IMG/VR virus record: IMGVR_UViG_3300047326_000020
Location: 1-24,745 of that record
Origin: a virus
Length of the DNA stretch: 24,745 nucleotides
Strand: one strand, 5' to 3'
Position 1 is the first letter of the stretch; each line of letters begins with the position of its first letter. The translations under genes and the position numbers were made by a program. Below the pieces are notes generated by a model, which saw only the letters and a program-made list of their open reading frames with translations, was not told the DNA's origin and did no database searches. Positions 20,508 to 24,745 of this stretch are shown in pieces.

Positions 20508-21199
20508 GGTTCGCCCGCCTTGCCGCTCACCAGTGCGAGCGACGTGGTGAATTCGGGCTCCTCCGCGAGGATGCGCTTCGCATTCTTGATCTGCTCGGGC
20601 CCGATCACGGAGCCGAGCGGCACCGTCTGCGGCAGAAGCCCTTCGGGCGGCGCGTGGAAGGTGCGCACGTCGATGATCAGGTGGATGCGATCGAGCACGC
20701 CGTTGTTGCGCACCTCGTGCTCGAGCTCGTTCCGGAAGTGCCAGAGCGAGCCCGTCTTCATGTGGATCTCTTCATCGCCGCAGCGGATGAGAGCGCCCGG
20801 GGACGACTGCAGCACCGCGTGGTAGCGGCTCCAGTACTCGGCGTGCACCGGCGTGTCGGCGTGCGGGAAGATGCGCCCGCCCGGGCGGAGCTTGTTGATC
20901 ATGCAGCGGCCGAGGCGCTCGCCCTGCACGCGCTGCATCAGCGGGAAGATGATGTCGCGCGCCGCCGGCAGGTGCCGGTAGCCGTCCATCCACACACACT
21001 CGTGCTGGTCCTTGGTCGAGCGCTCGAGCTCGGTGACGCTCGCCGGCGGGAAGCGCAGGAAGATCGTCTCGGTGTCGCCGAACGGGCCTTGCGGATAATC
21101 GCGCAGGTACGTGTCCGCCTTCCAGAGCTCGGGCAGCAGGTGGATCTGGTGCAAGAGCGGCACCGGGTCGATGTTCCCGAGCAGCATGAAGTTCTTCAT
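20504..21199 (-). CDS. Asp/Asn beta-hydroxylase-like 2-oxoglutarate oxygenase
   Basis: A 231-aa protein with the double-stranded beta-helix signature of Fe(II)/2-oxoglutarate oxygenases: H113-A-D115 in FPHADTPVH, H161 in LEHEVRNNG and R171 in LDRIHLIIDVR. The order RPGGRIFPHAD...GSLWHFRNELEHEV is that of the aspartyl/asparaginyl beta-hydroxylase family. ATG at 21199 overlaps the previous stop (ATGA). It probably hydroxylates a side chain or small molecule. Its place between the tail-hub genes and the ejection genes, next to a GNAT, suggests a modification role during virion assembly, which is inference. Confidence 0.82.
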   Translation of the reverse strand: MKNFMLLGNIDPVPLLHQIHLLPELWKADTYLRDYPQGPFGDTETIFLRFPPASVTELERSTKDQHECVWMDGYRHLPAARDIIFPLMQRVQGERLGRCMINKLRPGGRIFPHADTPVHAEYWSRYHAVLQSSPGALIRCGDEEIHMKTGSLWHFRNELEHEVRNNGVLDRIHLIIDVRTFHAPPEGLLPQTVPLGSVIGPEQIKNAKRILAEEPEFTTSLALVSGKAGEP

Positions 21200-21453
21200 A
21201 CCGACGCTCCGGAGGCGTTGACCCACACGGGCCCGGTCGGATTCGAGAGCCAGATCGGAATGCCGAGCGTCTTGTCGAAGTAGGGCTTGCCCACGTAGAG
21301 ACCGCTGGTCGGCCGCTGCGCCGTTGTGCCGGAATTGGAGCAGTCCTGCAGGATCAGCTGCGCGGTCGAGAACCAGCCCGCCCAGGCCGGCGTGAAGTGC
21401 GTCCGGTCCTGGAACATCGGCAGCGCCGGGAGACCCCCGAGGGGCGAGCTCAT
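21196..21453 (-). CDS. Conserved small podophage protein, 85 aa
   Basis: ATG at 21453 overlaps the gp10-like stop (ATGA). The protein contains FTPAWAGWFSTAQ, then GLYVGKPYFDKTLGIPIWLS and a final VWVNASGASV. The YVGKPYFDxTLGIPIW block is one I associate with small proteins found in many podophage and siphophage tail operons, with no known function. It may be a minor virion component. A long alternative upstream frame is a shadow of the gp10-like gene. Confidence 0.7.
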   Translation of the reverse strand: MSSPLGGLPALPMFQDRTHFTPAWAGWFSTAQLILQDCSNSGTTAQRPTSGLYVGKPYFDKTLGIPIWLSNPTGPVWVNASGASV

Positions 21454-22925
21454 CGCGGCCTCCCGCTGGGCGATGAGACCATCGCGGCGCCACCGTTGAT
21501 CACGAAATTGACCGGGTCGGTGAGACGGAGCCGCGCGTAGAAGAAGCGCGCGCGGCCGCAGCGCCGGCGCGTCACCCGGGTGCGGCTCTGACCCGTCTTG
21601 CCGAGCGCGATCCACTGCTCCGGGCCCCACGCGCGGGTGTCGCGCGAGACCTGCAGCATGATCATCGGGTTGTAGCCTTGCGCGAGCGGTGAGGTGAGGC
21701 CGACGCCCGTGTCCATGTCGAAATAAATGCCGCCCACCCGGAAGTAGTTCTGATCGTTGACCGCGCAGCGCGTCACCACCTCGCGCACGATGGTGTTGCC
21801 GTTGTCGGTGTAGAGGCCGACGACGGGGTTGTAGATGTTCGGCGCGTTGTAGTCGGTGATCAGGGTATTGCCCTGATAGACGGCGCTCCAGCGGCCGATG
21901 TGTCGCGCAGCGTAACCCGATGTAACACCGGTCTGCGTCTCCGACCACATGTCGGTGGTCGCATTCCAGAGGAACGAGCGGTTCATCGTGGGGAAGGTGA
22001 ACTGCGCAAATTTCGCCTCGGCCGTCTGGTAGGCGAGCGCCTCGCAATCGTTGTAGGTGCTGAAGCTCTGGATGATCTTGTCGATGTCGGGCGTCGAGAT
22101 CGGCTTCGCCTGATAGCCCTGGATGCGCGCGAACTGCAGCCCGCCCTCGAGGGTCTGCGCCAGGAACACGATCGAGTCGGCGACGTGCACCCTCGAGAAG
22201 ACCGCGGCCAGGCCGTACTCGGTCGCGGTGTTTTGGATGTACGTGAAGGGCTCGGTGGTGAGGCCCGAGTTCTGCCAAAACTCCAAGTGCGTCGTCGAGA
22301 AGGGGATCAACAGGCCGCCCAGCTGGTCGACGGCGAGGATCGTGTCGTTGTACTGCGAGGCCTCGCCGAACGAGAGCGCGTTCCAGGTCGAGAGGTCGTT
22401 GAAGCTCGACACGAAGAACTGGTTGGTGCCGGGGAGCTCGGCGATCGCGAAGCCGTTGAGCACAGTGAGCGTCTGCGCACCGTTCGGCACGCCGGCGCTC
22501 GTGCACACGGAGAACTGCCCGGTCGAGGGCACGTAGAAGTACAGGTTCTTGCCGTCGACCATGCCGATCTGCGTCGGGTTCGCGGCGAAGGTCATCGGCC
22601 CACTCTGGCTGTTCAAGTTGCCCGTCGCGAGCACGCTCGCCGCGCCGCCGGCGGTGTCCGGTGCTGCCAGCGAGAGGAACTGGCTCCCGATCGCGGTGTA
22701 GAGCGCGTTCGGGTTCGCGAGGATCCCGCGCGGCGTCTGGCTCACCGCCGCCGGCACGGTCATCGCGAGACTCATTCCGGGCGTCGGCAGCACCGTCACC
22801 GAGGTGCGGTCCTGGTCTTTGCGCACCTGGTAGTAGCAGTTCAGGCGCCGCTGGCGCGTCACCACCTTGAGGCCTGCGTAGATGCCATCGCCGAAGAACG
22901 GCACCTTTTTCCATTTGACGGTCAT
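21450..22925 (-). CDS. P22 gp10-like packaged-DNA stabilisation / tail-hub protein
   Basis: A 491-aa protein starting ATG at 22925 with an ATGA overlap to the gp4-like gene. It is a repetitive beta-rich protein; about eight blade-like segments of 45-60 residues can be traced, for example LPGTNQFFVSSFNDLSTWNA, DQLGGLLIPFSTTHLEFWQN and VADSIVFLAQTLEGG. The style and place immediately after the gp4-like protein fit P22 gp10, the hexameric head-closure tail hub. RTRVTRRRCGRARFFYARLR near the C-terminus resembles the usual end of that family. It would seal the capsid after packaging. Confidence 0.8.
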   Translation of the reverse strand: MTVKWKKVPFFGDGIYAGLKVVTRQRRLNCYYQVRKDQDRTSVTVLPTPGMSLAMTVPAAVSQTPRGILANPNALYTAIGSQFLSLAAPDTAGGAASVLATGNLNSQSGPMTFAANPTQIGMVDGKNLYFYVPSTGQFSVCTSAGVPNGAQTLTVLNGFAIAELPGTNQFFVSSFNDLSTWNALSFGEASQYNDTILAVDQLGGLLIPFSTTHLEFWQNSGLTTEPFTYIQNTATEYGLAAVFSRVHVADSIVFLAQTLEGGLQFARIQGYQAKPISTPDIDKIIQSFSTYNDCEALAYQTAEAKFAQFTFPTMNRSFLWNATTDMWSETQTGVTSGYAARHIGRWSAVYQGNTLITDYNAPNIYNPVVGLYTDNGNTIVREVVTRCAVNDQNYFRVGGIYFDMDTGVGLTSPLAQGYNPMIMLQVSRDTRAWGPEQWIALGKTGQSRTRVTRRRCGRARFFYARLRLTDPVNFVINGGAAMVSSPSGRPR

Positions 22926-23980
22926 GGGCCGTACGGATCCGCGCTGTCGACCTCGAAGTAGGCGCGCGACTCTTCCGGATCACCTTCCTGGGCGATCGCG
23001 AGCGCGCTCTGCCGGCTCTGCTCGAGCGTGGTGGTCCATTCGCAATCGAACATCGGCGCGATGAGCTTGCCGAGCTCGAGCACGAGCGGCTGGTACCAGC
23101 GCTGCGGATAGTCGGGCGCGTCGCCCGGGTTGTCGAAGTCCTGCACCGGCCGGAGCCAGGTGATGTGCAAGTACTTGGTCACGTCCTGCGCGCCGCCGCA
23201 GTCGATGTAGAGGCGCCCGTTAGGGTTTTGCACCGTGAACTTCGACTCGTAGAGGATCGCGGTCGGGTCGCTCTGGAAGGTCGGCATCGCCTTAGTCGGC
23301 AGGCTCTCGTACTGCTCGACGGTCATGAGATCGAGCGGCGTGTCGTTGTAGTAGATGTCGCGCAGCACCGCTGCGATGATCACCTCCGGACGCTGGCCCT
23401 TATTGGTGTAGCTGTACACCTGAGCGTTCACCGCTGCATTGCCCGTCAAGTTCGCGGCGAGCGTGATGGTGTTGGTCACCGTGTTGATCGCCGAGATCGT
23501 CGTCCACTGCAGATCCGAGCCCACCAGCACGCCGATGTAGTCGTTGAGATTCCAGCCCGCCACCGAGGCGATGACGATGTTCGGCTGCCCGCCGGCGGCC
23601 GCGGCCGAGAGGAGCGCGGAGTTGAACTGCTGCGGGTAGATAAGGCCGCTCGTCGACTGGCACCAATTGTCGCCGGTCACGCCGAGGTTATAGACGTACT
23701 TCGAGTAGCCGAGGAAGAGCGCGCTCCGCTCGCGCGTCCATACCTTCATGCCCGGCGCGAAGTCCTGCTTGCCCATCCATTGCTTCGCCAGCATGTTGAG
23801 CTTGAACGAGCAGTCCGAGTACTCCTCCGGCGTCGGCTGCTCGAGCGCATCGAGCGCGCCCACATCGAGCATCGACTGGCGAATGACCTGGTACTGGTTG
23901 ACGCTGAAGTTGTAGGTGCCGGAGGTCGAGCCCGCGATCGAGGTCGGCGTGCCGGTACCGGGGATGAGGAGGATTGTCAC
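22922..23980 (-). CDS. P22 gp4-like head-to-tail adaptor
   Basis: A 352-aa protein. A GTG start at 23980 overlaps the glycosyltransferase stop (GTGA) and is followed by a strand segment (VTILLIPG). The helical part has LDALEQPTPEEYSDCSFKLN, MLAKQWMGKQ, and later ALLSAAAAGG. IYYNDTPLDLMTVEQYESLP and ITWLRPVQDF fit the gp4/tail-accessory family, which binds the portal and is needed for tail attachment. It is longer than P22 gp4 (about 166 aa) and has an insertion of beta-rich sequence between about residues 125 and 200. It overlaps the gp10-like start by 4 bases. Confidence 0.78.
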   Translation of the reverse strand: MTILLIPGTGTPTSIAGSTSGTYNFSVNQYQVIRQSMLDVGALDALEQPTPEEYSDCSFKLNMLAKQWMGKQDFAPGMKVWTRERSALFLGYSKYVYNLGVTGDNWCQSTSGLIYPQQFNSALLSAAAAGGQPNIVIASVAGWNLNDYIGVLVGSDLQWTTISAINTVTNTITLAANLTGNAAVNAQVYSYTNKGQRPEVIIAAVLRDIYYNDTPLDLMTVEQYESLPTKAMPTFQSDPTAILYESKFTVQNPNGRLYIDCGGAQDVTKYLHITWLRPVQDFDNPGDAPDYPQRWYQPLVLELGKLIAPMFDCEWTTTLEQSRQSALAIAQEGDPEESRAYFEVDSADPYGP

Positions 23981-24745
23981 GCCACCAGCACCTTGCGTTG
24001 CCGCGCCTGCAGCGCCTCGCGGATCAGCGCGAAGATCGCCGCGCCGTCGAGATCGCGCTGGCATTGCGCGGTGCCGTCGTCTGCCTGCTTGCAGAAGTCC
24101 CAGCCAAAGTGCATCTGGTGGCAGGCCGGCACCGCGTTCGCTCCGCGGCCGGGACAGGTCGTCGCCACACTCGCGACCGCCCGCGTGTTCACCCAATCCC
24201 TTGTTAAGTTTTCGTGCGTCGAATGAGACAGCATCACGACCTTCGGCATCGGCTCGTGCGAGATCGCGTTCATGACACCGGTCTCCGGCCCGATGACCAA
24301 GTCCGCGATCTGCACGAAGGCGAGCGTCTCGCGGATCTTCCACTCGCCGGCGCGACGGATCACGCGCGGCTCGTGCTCCCAGCCCTGCTCGAGGATCCGC
24401 CCGTCGGGGCCGCCCACGAGCACGACGCGCGCCTGCGGGAAGTCCAAGAGGATCGAGGCGATGGTGGGGTCGAGACCGGACCAGGTCTTGTGCACCGAGG
24501 ATCCGGAGAGCGACCACACGACGATCGGATTGCCGCCTAAGCGCTTTTTCTGACTGTCGGCCCAGCGCTCCTCGTCGGGCGTCGCGTAGAACTTCACGCG
24601 CGGCTCGTGCGGCACGCCCGCGATCAGGTGCTGCATCTCGAGGTAGTTGAAGTTCAAGGCGCGGTGGCGCGCCTCCGGCGACCAGGCGTGCACCGAGCGG
24701 CCGGGCATCGAGAGGAGCGAGCCCTCGACGCTCTCGCTTAAGTTG
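23977..24745 (-). CDS. GT9 heptosyltransferase-like glycosyltransferase, 5' end outside window
   Basis: At least 255 residues of a GT9-type protein are visible; the frame is open to the right edge (NLSESVEGSLLSMPG precedes the first internal ATG). The C-terminal Rossmann domain has VVWSLSGSSVHKTW, ARVVLVGG, RETLAFVQIADLVIGPETG, and KVVMLSHSTHENLT. Together these are the donor-binding half of ADP-heptose:LPS heptosyltransferases. The tail adds a four-Cys stretch (CPGRG, CHQMHFG, CKQ, CQRD) not usual in LPS heptosyltransferases. It directly precedes the gp4-like gene. It may decorate a virion or host surface component; the acceptor is unknown. Confidence 0.8.
   Translation of the reverse strand, partial: NLSESVEGSLLSMPGRSVHAWSPEARHRALNFNYLEMQHLIAGVPHEPRVKFYATPDEERWADSQKKRLGGNPIVVWSLSGSSVHKTWSGLDPTIASILLDFPQARVVLVGGPDGRILEQGWEHEPRVIRRAGEWKIRETLAFVQIADLVIGPETGVMNAISHEPMPKVVMLSHSTHENLTRDWVNTRAVASVATTCPGRGANAVPACHQMHFGWDFCKQADDGTAQCQRDLDGAAIFALIREALQARQRKVLVA

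Overview
The window is GC-rich, densely packed phage DNA. Genes run mostly on the minus strand with ATGA, GTGA or TTGA start/stop overlaps, and the virion genes follow the P22-type podovirus plan. It is best read as part of a temperate short-tailed phage (or a prophage) of a GC-rich Gram-negative host. A spanin pair, heptose-related enzymes and CsrA all point to a Gram-negative host, probably a proteobacterium. No integrase, terminase, portal or coat gene lies inside the window.

Layout from the right end. Positions 24745-13427 carry a leftward virion operon: a GT9 heptosyltransferase-like protein (5' end outside the window), P22 gp4-like and gp10-like tail-hub proteins, an 85-aa phage protein, an Asp/Asn beta-hydroxylase-like 2OG oxygenase, a GNAT acetyltransferase, three probable DNA-ejection proteins, a PurD-like ATP-grasp ligase and a tail fibre. 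The tailspike (13423-10886) follows. Next comes a lysis cassette (10868-9114) with a small TM protein, a T4-lysozyme-like endolysin, a holin-like protein, two coiled-coil proteins and an embedded Rz/Rz1 spanin pair. Two small genes end the operon at 8576.

Positions 8212-8575 form a non-coding junction with a tRNA-Met-like 3' half (probable attP core), a perfect 18-bp parS-like palindrome, paired GGGCACA direct repeats and an imperfect 58-bp repeat shared with 8707-8764. To its left, 7808-8211 holds gene remnants: one frameshifted small gene and a decayed copy of the C-terminal half of the 294-aa gene at 6480-7364.

A rightward operon (6041-7811) contains two small proteins, a probable recombination-associated protein, a Cys/His protein and a complete CsrA. 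It starts from a near-consensus promoter facing a leftward promoter. Four copies of a GGGGAA-N4-TTCC operator sit on this divergent switch, and the first leftward gene is a 67-aa helix-turn-helix protein.

The leftward early operon (5846-1) then runs through a replication initiator with iteron-like palindromes inside its coding sequence (probable origin), a string of tiny Cys/His proteins, a hexanucleotide G-tract repeat array, a VRR-NUC nuclease, a sugar-phosphate-type cupin and an HldE-type heptose kinase. The kinase and cupin at one end and the heptosyltransferase at the other suggest the phage makes or handles a heptose-like sugar. Together with the ATP-grasp ligase, hydroxylase and acetyltransferase inside the virion operon, they make a candidate virion or surface modification set whose chemistry I cannot assign.
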